From contig CAZVCJ010000175.1 in assembly GCA_964625745.1 (NCBI GenBank), positions 1-8,042 on the forward strand: a stretch of DNA of 8,042 bases, in the 5' to 3' direction. This document shows positions 1 through 5,738 of the stretch, in pieces. The translations under genes were made by a program, and so were the position numbers. Source of the stretch: CAZVCJ01 sp964625745. GTDB lineage: Bacteria; Chloroflexota; Anaerolineae; VGOG01. The notes beneath the pieces were generated by a model. That model ran no database searches. It saw only the letters and a program-made list of their open reading frames with translations, and was not told the DNA's origin. Within the stretch, counting starts at the first letter, position 1; the number at the start of each line of letters is the position of its first letter.

Positions 1-866
1 GCGTACTTCTGCGGATCGTACCCGGAGTTGTAGACCTGAATTGAATCGCGGTAGTCGAAGTTCAGCATGGCGGCTGCCTTCTCCCCATTGATTTCCATGA
101 AAGCCAATTGCAGCCATCCAGCCTGGTGCAAAACCTGGGCGGCGGCGTGGAAGAAGCCCTTCATCTGGGCGTCCATGAACTCATCTTTTTCAACGTGGCT
201 TTTCTGATGCAGTTTGATGAAAGCCCCCATTGCCGCTGCCAGGTCATGCTCTTCGTTCACGACGTACCAGTTGATCTGCCCGCCGCCCTCGGCCCGGCGG
301 ATCTTGCGGCGTATCTCGTGGCGTTGCTTCTTGTCCAATGAGCTCAGGTATTCGTCCCAGGTGGATGGCAAGAAGATGATGGGGGCGATGTCTTCCACCT
401 CTGTTTGCACCTGGTAGCCACGGGCGGCGGCCATCTCTGCCAGGAGCGAGTGGGTGGGGGAGGCAGCCGGGATGTTGCACAGGTCGGCCAGGTCCCAGGG
501 CGGCGCTTCATCGCTCTCCAGCCAGTCCAGCAAGGCGCTGTAAACTCTCTCCTCCTGGCCACTGACGGCGATGAGGTCCAGGTAGTCGGACACGTCCCGG
601 CAGCCGACGATGGACAGTTCACTGGGACCATCGTCCGAAGTGAGGTTCCCCGCCGAGGTCAGGTACAGAGGGGCGATGCCGGACAGGTGGCCGCCATCGC
701 GCACGGCGATCAAGTAAAGCTCTCCCTCACCCAGGTGCTCCCACCAGGTGCTTTGCCACTCCCAGGTCAGGAAGATAGTGTTGGATGCGCTATTGCGCAG
801 CAGGGGATTCCACTCCTGGCGCAAGGCCGCGAAGCCAGCGGCGTCGGTGTAAACTTGGGTCTTCAC
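1..866 (-). CDS. GNAT-family acyltransferase, BioF2/CelD-like (partial, runs off left edge)
   Basis: An uninterrupted minus-strand frame runs from a GTG at 866 to the window edge (288 codons, no stop). The protein has an early FLTWEWQSTWWEHLG stretch, then SDYLDLIA, then a basic KKQRHEIRRKIRRAE segment near residues 179-193, then a C-terminal part with MLNFDYRDSIQVYNSGYDP. This order (W-rich start, basic helix, then 'Y.SGYDP') is typical of the BioF2-like acetyltransferase domain (Acetyltransf_6) found in CelD/FemAB-like GNAT proteins, which transfer acyl or aminoacyl groups in polysaccharide or cell-envelope work. The substrate cannot be told. The start forms a GTGA overlap with the stop of the upstream gene, implying translational coupling. 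An end of about 20-80 residues is probably missing beyond base 1; that is inferred from usual family length. Confidence is high for a real gene and moderate for the family. Confidence 0.85.
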   Translation of the reverse strand, partial: MKTQVYTDAAGFAALRQEWNPLLRNSASNTIFLTWEWQSTWWEHLGEGELYLIAVRDGGHLSGIAPLYLTSAGNLTSDDGPSELSIVGCRDVSDYLDLIAVSGQEERVYSALLDWLESDEAPPWDLADLCNIPAASPTHSLLAEMAAARGYQVQTEVEDIAPIIFLPSTWDEYLSSLDKKQRHEIRRKIRRAEGGGQINWYVVNEEHDLAAAMGAFIKLHQKSHVEKDEFMDAQMKGFFHAAAQVLHQAGWLQLAFMEINGEKAAAMLNFDYRDSIQVYNSGYDPQKY

Positions 867-1327
867 TTCAACTCCAGGATCAGTTGGCAATACACGTCGC
901 CCCGGGCGATGGAGTGGGGCACTTTCAGGGTCATAGGCGTGTGGCTGAGTATGCCGTGATCGCCCTGCATGGCGACGTCGCATAGCCGGGCTAGTTCGTC
1001 CGGCGTGGCCCCCAGCCGTTTCCAGGCCGCCACCAGGGGGCAGTAGTGGAAGCGGATCTCGCCTCGGGTTTCTCCTGCTTCAATCGCCTCCTTGTCGAAG
1101 ATCTCTTGCCGACCGGGGCGCATCTGGTGGGCGATGAAGTCGGCCGGGGTGTCCAGGGGGCCCATGCGCTGGCCTTTGGTCTGGCCGTAGCGGTAGATGG
1201 CCTGGCTGGCCAGGCGTTCCGCCTCTGCCGGGCCGAGGGCCGCCTCCATCTCCTTGAGCAGGAAAAAGAGGTACGTGGCCCGATCCTCGATGGCGCTGCG
1301 CACGGCTTCGGTTGTTTCGTTGGTCAT
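863..1327 (-). CDS. L-2-amino-thiazoline-4-carboxylic acid hydrolase family protein
   Basis: A 154-residue soluble protein. The ATG at 1327 is chosen over the ATG at 1363 because AGGAGG lies 6-7 nt in front of it and the 1363 start has no ribosome site. An N-terminal helical region with RLASQAIYRYGQTKG (about 38-52) precedes FHYCPLVAAWKRLG (C96), ELARLCDVAMQGDHGI (C116, D123, H124) and a terminal ARGDVYCQL (C147). This Cys-Pro-Leu / LCD..MQGD / GDxxC pattern is what I recall for the ATC hydrolase family (PF14196). Its founding members open the thiazoline ring of 2-amino-thiazoline-4-carboxylate on the way to L-cysteine in Pseudomonas. Most members are annotated only by homology, so the real substrate here is open. 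It sits second in an operon, 47 nt after the HAD gene, and overlaps the acyltransferase gene by 4 nt. Confidence 0.82.
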   Translation of the reverse strand: MTNETTEAVRSAIEDRATYLFFLLKEMEAALGPAEAERLASQAIYRYGQTKGQRMGPLDTPADFIAHQMRPGRQEIFDKEAIEAGETRGEIRFHYCPLVAAWKRLGATPDELARLCDVAMQGDHGILSHTPMTLKVPHSIARGDVYCQLILELK

Positions 1328-1374
1328 GGGGTGCCTCCTCTTCTGACGTACTTTGACCTTCACGACATCAGTGG

Positions 1375-2004
1375 TCAGTCTCTATCCGGGACCAGCACCA
1401 CCCCCTGCCCCGGCAGCGCCAGGATCAGGGCCTCGTACCCCACAAAGTGGATGGCTCGGATGCCCAGCGCTGCCGCAGCCGCCACGTTCGGCTCGTAATC
1501 GTCCACGAAGATCGTCGCCTCAGGGGCCGTGCCCAGGCGTTCCAGCACCAGTCGGTAGATGGCCGGGTCGGGCTTGGCCAGGCCCACCAGCGCTGAGATC
1601 ACCTCTACGTCGAACAGCCCATCCAGGCCGTAGCGTTCGCGCAGCAGCCGGGGGAGGATGTCGCTGGCGTTGCTCAGCAGCCCTGTGCGATACCGGCCCC
1701 GCAACCACCGGACCAGGTCTGCCATCCGTGGGTTGGTTTTGGCGTCGCGGAACAGGTCTTGCTGAAAGTCGCGAATCGCCTCCGGCGTGTGAAGCCCCAG
1801 CCCGGCGGCGATCCGCCGCCAATATTCCTCATCGGTGATGGCTCCCACTTCGGCCAGCCGCCAGTTGGGTGATCGCCACAGCATCTCGGCCAGGTTCCCA
1901 GGTTGCAGCCCCAGCCGGGCTTCCTGTTCCTGGAATGAGTCTAGCTCGTTGAAGGGCACCATCACCCCGCCAAAGTCAAAGATGATCGCTTCGATGTTTG
2001 CCAT
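1375..2004 (-). CDS. HAD superfamily hydrolase, subfamily IA (phosphatase-like)
   Basis: A 209-residue cytosolic HAD hydrolase with all four motifs. Motif I is IIFDFGGVMVP with nucleophile D10; the usual second Asp is Gly12, as in YihX-like and epoxide-hydrolase-N-like HADs. Motif II is GLLSNAS (S111), motif III GLAKPDPAIY (K144) and motif IV IFVDDYEPN (D168, D169). Residues about 15-90 form the helical C1 cap. The family usually hydrolyses small phosphate esters; the Gly at the second Asp position makes a standard phosphomonoesterase mechanism less certain. The ATG at 2004 is preferred over the ATG at 2028: GGAGG stands 4 nt before it, and the upstream ATG overlaps the -10 box, so it would not be in the transcript. 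It is the first gene of the minus-strand operon. The physiological substrate is unknown. Confidence 0.9.
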   Translation of the reverse strand: MANIEAIIFDFGGVMVPFNELDSFQEQEARLGLQPGNLAEMLWRSPNWRLAEVGAITDEEYWRRIAAGLGLHTPEAIRDFQQDLFRDAKTNPRMADLVRWLRGRYRTGLLSNASDILPRLLRERYGLDGLFDVEVISALVGLAKPDPAIYRLVLERLGTAPEATIFVDDYEPNVAAAAALGIRAIHFVGYEALILALPGQGVVLVPDRD

Positions 2005-2026
2005 GTTTCCTCCATAAACTTCGCTC

Positions 2027-2055
2027 ATTATACACGAATTTCATCCCTATGCAAA
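2027..2055 (-). promoter_or_regulatory. Sigma70-type promoter of the HAD/ATC/GNAT operon
   Basis: On the minus strand, TTTGCA (2055-2050, 4/6 match) is followed after 17 nt by a perfect TATAAT (2032-2027). Transcription would start near 2020, leaving a leader of about 16 nt that carries GGAGG before the ATG at 2004. Confidence 0.7.
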
Positions 2056-2112
2056 CTGTGTGCGGAAATGGGCGTTTCGCTGTGAGGACAACTTTGTGCT
2101 CCCCGGTTTATC

Positions 2113-2141
2113 TTGACAAAACACTTGCTTTAGCTTATCAT
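2113..2141 (+). promoter_or_regulatory. Sigma70-type promoter of the DUF5678-like / cca operon
   Basis: A perfect TTGACA (2113-2118), a 17-nt spacer and TATCAT (2136-2141, 5/6) form a strong promoter facing right, back to back with the promoter of the HAD operon. Transcription would start near 2148. The short leader favours a start codon at 2186 over the TTG at 2162, which would lie only about 13 nt into the transcript without a ribosome site. Confidence 0.7.
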
Positions 2142-2185
2142 TACAGGCACTTACCCCTGAGTTGAAAAATGTGAGGTTGACTGGA

Positions 2186-2392
2186 GTGGCTGCTTCAAGC
2201 GACGAACTGGATTTGTCCCCGTATGCCGGGCGGTGGATAGCCATCGTGCGGGGGCAGGTGGCGGGAGTTGGTCTCTCGCCTGAAGAAGCTCGCCGCCTGG
2301 CTAAGCGCAACCGACCCAGGGAGGAGGCAGTGATTGTCTTTGTGTCACGTGAAGGGGAAGGGCAGGGGCAACGGGTAACGGGTGATGAGTAA
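2186..2392 (+). CDS. Small DUF5678-like protein
   Basis: A 68-residue protein from GTG 2186, preceded by GAGG at 2173-2176 with a 9-nt spacer; a TTG at 2162 would add eight residues but has no ribosome site. The core LSPYAGRWIAIVRGQVAGVG followed by an acidic/basic helix (SPEEARRLAKRNRP) and a VIVFVSRE strand resembles the DUF5678 pattern, in which 'Y.GKWVA' is followed by 'G....EA'. That recognition is from memory. No transmembrane segment or signal peptide is visible. The C-terminal tail GQGQRVTGDE is encoded by a heptad micro-repeat and is probably an add-on. It lies 59 nt before cca behind a good promoter, so the two are probably co-transcribed. The function is unknown. Confidence 0.7.
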   Translation: MAASSDELDLSPYAGRWIAIVRGQVAGVGLSPEEARRLAKRNRPREEAVIVFVSREGEGQGQRVTGDE

Positions 2393-2450
2393 CGAGGAAC
2401 GAGGAGACCACTTACTCACTCGTTAACTCATTGACTCATCAACTCATCAA
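2366..2450 (+). repeat. Opposed micro-repeats: purine heptads then pyrimidine octads
   Basis: Bases 2366-2407 read as six 7-base units (GGGCAAC, GGGTAAC, GGGTGAT, GAGTAAC, GAGGAAC, GAGGAGA). Bases 2419-2450 read as four 8-base units (CTCGTTAA, CTCATTGA, CTCATCAA, CTCATCAA). The two arrays are roughly complementary: GATGAGTAACGAG can pair with CTCGTTAACTCAT with one bulged base. The left array encodes the tail and stop of the small upstream gene, and the right one ends one base before the cca ATG. Confidence 0.75.
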
Positions 2451-2451
2451 C

Positions 2452-3927
2452 ATGACCGAACTCATTCCTAAAGGATCAATTGTAGAACAGGTCTGCGCTT
2501 TCCTGCGGGCGCGCTCCATCGAAGCTTATCTGGTGGGCGGCTGCGTGCGGGATTGGCTGCTGGGTCGCTCCAGCCACGATATTGACTTCACTGTGGCGGG
2601 CGATGCCGTGAAGCTGGCCCGCCAGGTGGCTGATCGAATGGGTGGCGCGTTTGTGCTTTTGGACGAAGACCGCTGCACAGGTCGAGTGGTGATCCGAGGT
2701 GAAGATGGCCAGCGCCTCTTCATTGACTTCGCCCGGCTGCAAGGCGACGACATCATCGCAGATCTCTCCAGGCGAGATTTCACCGTTAATGCGATTGCTG
2801 TTGCTGTGGCGGACATGGAGTCTCTCTCCCACGTCGTAGACCCCTACGGCGGCCAGCGCGACCTGCAACTGAGCCTGGTGCGGGCTGTGTCCGAAACAGC
2901 TCTTCGCGACGATCCCTTGCGCACCTTGCGAGCAGTGCGCCTGGCCGCTGAGATGGAGGCCAGCATTGAGCAGGGGACCGAGGAGCTGCTCCGTCAGGCT
3001 GTTCCTTTGATAGCTACCATCTCTGCCGAAAGGGTTCGCGACGAGCTGGCCAAGATCCTGGTTTTGCCGGGAGCGGCACTGAATCTGCGTTACCTGGACG
3101 AGCTGGGCCTCTTGATGGCCATAATACCTGAGCTAGAAGCGCTGAAGGGCGTGGAGCAATCGAAGCCTCATCGCCTGGATGTGTTCGAACATTCGCTGGA
3201 GACGGTGAGATGGCTGGAGAAAGTGATTGAGGCTTTGGAGGGATGTGAGGGGAAACTGCCCTTGATTCCTCTTCTCCTGTCCCCTTTCTCCCTCCAGCTT
3301 AGCGCTCATCTGTCGCAACCCATCTCCGGCGACCGCCCTCGCCTGACGATGCTGAAGCTGGCGGCCCTGCTGCACGATGTGGCCAAACCGGCCACCAAAA
3401 GCTTTGACGATGAAGGGGGCGTACACTTCTACGGCCACGAGAGGGAAGGGGCGGAGGTGGCGGGAGCCATTCTCAAGCGCCTGCGTTTCGGCGGGAACGA
3501 GGTGAGCCTCGCCAGAACTATCGTGACTAACCACATACGTCCCCATCTTTTAGCGGAGGGGGAGGTGGTCACCAGGCGGGCTGTCTATCGCTTTTTCCGC
3601 GACACGGGTGACGCCGGTGTGGATACCCTGTTGCTCTATTTGGCCGACCACCTGGCGACCTGGGGACCCAATCTCAGGGAGGCCTGCTGGCGAAGGCGGG
3701 TGGAGTTCGTGGCCTCGATGCTGGCCGATTACTATGAACGTCACCATAAGGTCATCTCCCCACCCAGGCTGATCAGCGGCCACGACCTGATGGAGGTATT
3801 TGGCCTGGAGGAGGGACCCCGCATCGGCGAGCTTCTGGAGGCAGTGCGGGAGGCTCAGGTGGAGGATGAGGTGAGGACGGAGGAGGAGGCGCTGGCCCTG
3901 GTGAAGGATTTGCTGGCTCAGAACTGA
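2452..3927 (+). CDS. cca: CCA tRNA nucleotidyltransferase / poly(A) polymerase family, with HD domain
   Basis: A 491-residue class II nucleotidyltransferase that adds CCA (or A residues) to RNA 3' ends. The head carries LVGGCVRDWLLG (G29-G30) and the metal-binding HDIDF (D43, D45). RRDFTVNAIA lies at 107-116, the nucleotide-recognition segment DDPLRTLRAVR at 153-163, and the neck motif ERVRDEL at 193-199. The C-terminal half has a metal-dependent HD phosphohydrolase domain: FEHS (H247), LLHDVAKP (H308, D309), GHE near 328 and NHIRPH. HD-bearing members are known to add phosphatase or phosphodiesterase activity at the 2'/3' end. The ATG at 2452 is preferred over the TTG at 2431, which lies inside the octad repeat; neither has a clear Shine-Dalgarno. 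A proline/leucine-rich insert sits at about 262-297. Whether it makes CCA or poly(A) cannot be decided by eye. Confidence 0.93.
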   Translation: MTELIPKGSIVEQVCAFLRARSIEAYLVGGCVRDWLLGRSSHDIDFTVAGDAVKLARQVADRMGGAFVLLDEDRCTGRVVIRGEDGQRLFIDFARLQGDDIIADLSRRDFTVNAIAVAVADMESLSHVVDPYGGQRDLQLSLVRAVSETALRDDPLRTLRAVRLAAEMEASIEQGTEELLRQAVPLIATISAERVRDELAKILVLPGAALNLRYLDELGLLMAIIPELEALKGVEQSKPHRLDVFEHSLETVRWLEKVIEALEGCEGKLPLIPLLLSPFSLQLSAHLSQPISGDRPRLTMLKLAALLHDVAKPATKSFDDEGGVHFYGHEREGAEVAGAILKRLRFGGNEVSLARTIVTNHIRPHLLAEGEVVTRRAVYRFFRDTGDAGVDTLLLYLADHLATWGPNLREACWRRRVEFVASMLADYYERHHKVISPPRLISGHDLMEVFGLEEGPRIGELLEAVREAQVEDEVRTEEEALALVKDLLAQN

Positions 3928-3938
3928 CAGCAGCGAGC

Positions 3939-4048
3939 GCCGATTGAGTAGTTGAAAGCGTATCGAAATCAAGCGAGCGGGTCTACACTGAGCGTTGCGC
4001 TTGGCTTCGATACGGCTCTCCGCTGCGCTTCGAGCCTACTCAGCCGGC
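3939..4048. repeat. Composite inverted repeat (REP-like), intergenic
   Basis: Outer arms GCCGATTGAGTAG (3939-3951) and CTACTCAGCCGGC (4036-4048) pair at 11 of 13 positions. Inner arms CGTATCGAAATCAAGCG (3959-3975) and CGCTTGGCTTCGATACG (3998-4014) pair at 15 of 17. The nested hairpin fills the gap after cca. 'GAGTAG...CGTATCGAA' units of this type are familiar as dispersed palindromic repeats in many bacterial genomes; that is from memory, and only one copy is in view. Confidence 0.7.
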
Positions 4049-4061
4049 GCTATCAAGACCA

Positions 4062-4087
4062 AGGCTCTACTAAAGAGCCTATCTTTT
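4062..4087. terminator. Weak bidirectional terminator between convergent genes
   Basis: AGGCTC (4062-4067) and GAGCCT (4075-4080) form a perfect 6-bp stem with a 7-nt loop, followed on the plus strand by ATCTTTT. On the minus strand the hairpin spans the stop codon of the membrane protein gene and is followed by TTGGTCTTGAT. It would stop transcripts from cca and from the opposing gene. The stem is short, so confidence is limited. Confidence 0.45.
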
Positions 4088-4459
4088 GGAAGCTCGTGTG
4101 GGACTCGCTTTCTCCCACAGTCCGGTGATAGTGCGGGCCAGCCGCCCCCCGATCAGGCCGGTCGTTCCGAAAGCCAAAGGGAACCAAAGGGGGACGCCCA
4201 GGAAGGTGGGATTGACGTAGTACCAGACGCCAAAGCGCACGAACACGGCCTCCGCCAGCGATCCCAGCACGCCGATGATCAGGAAGAAGCTTAGATCGTA
4301 GCGGTCGTGCCAAAGAGCCAGCGCTGCCGGACACTCCACCAGCGCGACCGCGAAGAGCAGCAGATTGTTCCTCCACAACAGCGAAACGGAAGCCACCAGC
4401 AGAGAGAAGGCTGCGAACTCGATCAGAAGCTCTTTCCATAGTCGTCTCGAACGTTTCAT
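4079..4459 (-). CDS. Small four-helix integral membrane protein, function unknown
   Basis: A 126-residue protein starting at ATG 4459, with GGAG about 9 nt upstream. A basic N-terminus (MKRSRRLWK) precedes four hydrophobic segments at about 11-29, 31-50, 56-81 and 86-108, and a short basic tail. By the positive-inside rule both ends lie in the cytoplasm. Acidic residues E42 and E70 fall inside or at the edge of helices, and a conserved-looking YYVNPTFLGVPLWFP segment (80-94) leads into the last helix. This 'GVPLW' arrangement recalls small uncharacterised membrane families such as DUF2878, but I cannot assign it. It is convergent with cca, overlaps the terminator hairpin with its stop, and has its own promoter at about 4628-4656. 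Nothing in the context fixes a role. Confidence 0.78.
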   Translation of the reverse strand: MKRSRRLWKELLIEFAAFSLLVASVSLLWRNNLLLFAVALVECPAALALWHDRYDLSFFLIIGVLGSLAEAVFVRFGVWYYVNPTFLGVPLWFPLAFGTTGLIGGRLARTITGLWEKASPTRASKR

Positions 4460-4518
4460 GCTTTGATGCTCCGTGTAATTGGGATCTCTCGGATTTCCAG
4501 TGTTTGCTCGGCCTGGAT

Positions 4519-4562
4519 TGCCAAATCCAAGCCTCCTTGCGGTGAGGAACGGGGATTTGGCA
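4519..4562. repeat. Perfect 10-bp inverted repeat in the leader of the membrane protein gene
   Basis: TGCCAAATCC (4519-4528) and GGATTTGGCA (4553-4562) are exact complements, and CCTC (4532-4535) with GAGG (4544-4547) can extend the pairing inside the loop. It lies about 60 nt upstream of the membrane gene ATG, within its predicted transcript. Confidence 0.65.
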
Positions 4563-4585
4563 CTTGTCCTGAGCCTGCCGAAGGA
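4563..4585. repeat. Dispersed repeat of the 'TCCTGAGCCTGCCGAAGG' type
   Basis: The stretch TGTCCTGAGCCTGCCGAAGG matches a short repeat seen between genes in many bacterial genomes (recognised from memory). Its reverse translates as the familiar spurious peptide LRQAQDK in a shadow frame. It directly abuts the perfect inverted repeat at 4519-4562. Confidence 0.6.
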
Positions 4586-4627
4586 ATCCCCTCAGAGCAG
4601 TAAACCTGGTCACTCTGAGACTGTAAC

Positions 4628-4656
4628 ATTCTACCACAAAAGATCGGGGTAGGCAA
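4628..4656 (-). promoter_or_regulatory. Putative promoter of the membrane protein gene
   Basis: On the minus strand, TTGCCT (4656-4651, 4/6), a 17-nt spacer and TAGAAT (4633-4628, 5/6) make a plausible sigma70-type promoter. The transcript would begin near 4621 and carry a leader of about 160 nt containing the hairpin and dispersed repeat at 4519-4585. Confidence 0.5.
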
Positions 4657-4688
4657 TGCCGGGGAGCAATGGGAGTCAAGCTCCAAGC

Positions 4689-4726
4689 GGACGCCAGTCC
4701 GCGTTTTGGTCGCTGGACTGGCGCCC
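4689..4726. repeat. Long hairpin just upstream of the prenyltransferase gene
   Basis: GGACGCCAGTCC (4689-4700) and GGACTGGCGCCC (4715-4726) pair at 11 of 12 positions around a 14-nt loop. The hairpin ends 9 nt before the AGAGG ribosome site. No T-run follows, so it is not a typical terminator. It may be a dispersed repeat or a leader structure. Confidence 0.6.
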
Positions 4727-4744
4727 ATCTTGAGCAGAGGAAAA

Positions 4745-5668
4745 ATGTCCACGATAGGTGAGAAGCTGTCTGCCTGGCTGGCTCTCTCCCGATTACCTTT
4801 CCACTCTGTGGGGGTGCTGCCGTTCATCCTGGGTGGGGTGCTGGCCTGGCGGCGGGCAGGAGCGTTCCGCTGGGATGTCTTCGCCTGGGGTACGCTAGGC
4901 GTGGTGCTGGTGATGCTGGCCACTTACTATGCCAACGAATACTGGGATGTCGTGGAGGATGCCCTCTCCGCTCGCCTGGGCCCCAGTCGCTTCGCTGGAG
5001 GCTCCCAGGTGTTGCTGCGCGGCCTTTTGCCCCGCCACGCCGCTCTGAGGGCTTCGCTGGTCAGCCTGTGGTTGGCTCTCGCCGTGGCGCTGATCCTCCA
5101 ATGGGGCTATGATACGGGACCATGGACCATCCGCTTCGCCGCCCTGGGCCTGTTGGGTGGATTCTTCTATTCGGCGCGGCCGGTGCGTTGGGTGAGCAGG
5201 GGTTGGGGCGAGTTGTGGATCGCTTTCTGCTACGGCTGGCTGCCGGTAGCGGTGGGCTACTACTTGCAGGCAGGGGAGATCGCGCCGCTGGTCCACTGGC
5301 TGGCGGTTCCCGTCGGCCTCACCATTTTCAACGTGATCCTGCTCAACGAGTTTCCCGATTACCCGGCCGATCTGGCAGCGGGAAAGGCCAACATAACGGC
5401 GCGCCTGGGGCGAGAGCGAGCCTCGCTCCTCTATGGCCTCACCAGCCTGGGGAGCTGGGTGGCGGTGCTGCTCTCCCTGGATCACGGTGTGCCCACGCAG
5501 GCTATGTGGTTCTGCTTGCCCATCCTGGCTCTCTCGCTGATCCTGACCGTGCTGGTGATGCGCGGGCGCTGGCGGGATCGGGTCACCCTGGAGAAGATGT
5601 GCGGCGCCAACCTGGTGGTGAACCTGGGCACTACGGCGGCTCATATTTTAGCCTTTCTTTGCTCGTAA
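4745..5668 (+). CDS. UbiA-family prenyltransferase, MenA-like
   Basis: A 307-residue polytopic membrane protein that should transfer a polyprenyl chain from its diphosphate to an aromatic acceptor. The first Asp-rich motif is NEYWDVVED (N64, D68, D72). The second is NEFPDYPADLAAGKANI (D205, D209), closely like the 'DYRDVEGDRLAGK' segment of MenA, the 1,4-dihydroxy-2-naphthoate polyprenyltransferase. The N-terminus LSRLPFHSVGVLPFILGG is also MenA-like, and about eight or nine hydrophobic helices follow. The ATG at 4745 has AGAGG 4 nt upstream; a TTG at 4706 lies inside the upstream hairpin and is rejected. It begins the operon with the radical SAM and polyprenyl synthase genes. The acceptor could be dihydroxynaphthoate or another aromatic; no other menaquinone gene is in view, so menA is not assigned. 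Confidence 0.9.
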   Translation: MSTIGEKLSAWLALSRLPFHSVGVLPFILGGVLAWRRAGAFRWDVFAWGTLGVVLVMLATYYANEYWDVVEDALSARLGPSRFAGGSQVLLRGLLPRHAALRASLVSLWLALAVALILQWGYDTGPWTIRFAALGLLGGFFYSARPVRWVSRGWGELWIAFCYGWLPVAVGYYLQAGEIAPLVHWLAVPVGLTIFNVILLNEFPDYPADLAAGKANITARLGRERASLLYGLTSLGSWVAVLLSLDHGVPTQAMWFCLPILALSLILTVLVMRGRWRDRVTLEKMCGANLVVNLGTTAAHILAFLCS

Positions 5669-5678
5669 TTGAGAGTGG

Positions 5679-5717
5679 GAGATTGCTTCGGCACAAGAAC
5701 CGTGCCTTGCAATGACA
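5679..5717. repeat. Palindromic 'GAGATTGCTTC...GCAATGACA' dispersed repeat, degenerate copy
   Basis: GAGATTGCTTC at 5679-5689 and GCAATGACA at 5709-5717 match the ends of a palindromic repeat widespread between bacterial genes (from memory). Pairing is ATTGC (5682-5686) with GCAAT (5709-5713) and GGCAC (5690-5694) with GTGCC (5702-5706), closed by a 7-nt loop. The ATG at 5712 sits at the foot of this stem. Confidence 0.6.
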
Positions 5718-5738
5718 CACGCCGCGAGGATTTCCCGT

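Noticed and set aside
405..959. A 184-codon plus-strand frame opposite the GNAT gene
   Set aside because: Composition is that of an antisense shadow of a GC-rich gene. It crosses the junction between two well-supported minus-strand genes and shows no family motif.
1353..1838. A 161-codon plus-strand frame opposite the HAD gene
   Set aside because: Proline/alanine/arginine-rich low-complexity translation typical of an antisense frame. The HAD motifs on the other strand are complete.
2366..2450. CRISPR-like or tandem-array reading of the micro-repeats
   Set aside because: Units are only 7-8 bases, with no spacers and drifting sequence. They fit a micro-repeat rather than a CRISPR array.
4053..4679. 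A 208-codon minus-strand frame overlapping the membrane protein
   Set aside because: It is in another frame and its start region runs through the dispersed repeat (peptide LRQAQDK). The overlapping 126-codon frame has clear membrane helices and a ribosome site.
4895..5644. A 249-codon minus-strand frame opposite the UbiA gene
   Set aside because: Gln/His-rich shadow translation without motifs. The UbiA frame carries both Asp-rich motifs.
5122..5715. A 197-codon plus-strand frame inside the UbiA gene
   Set aside because: Out-of-frame Gly/Arg-rich translation that ends in the intergenic repeat; no family similarity.
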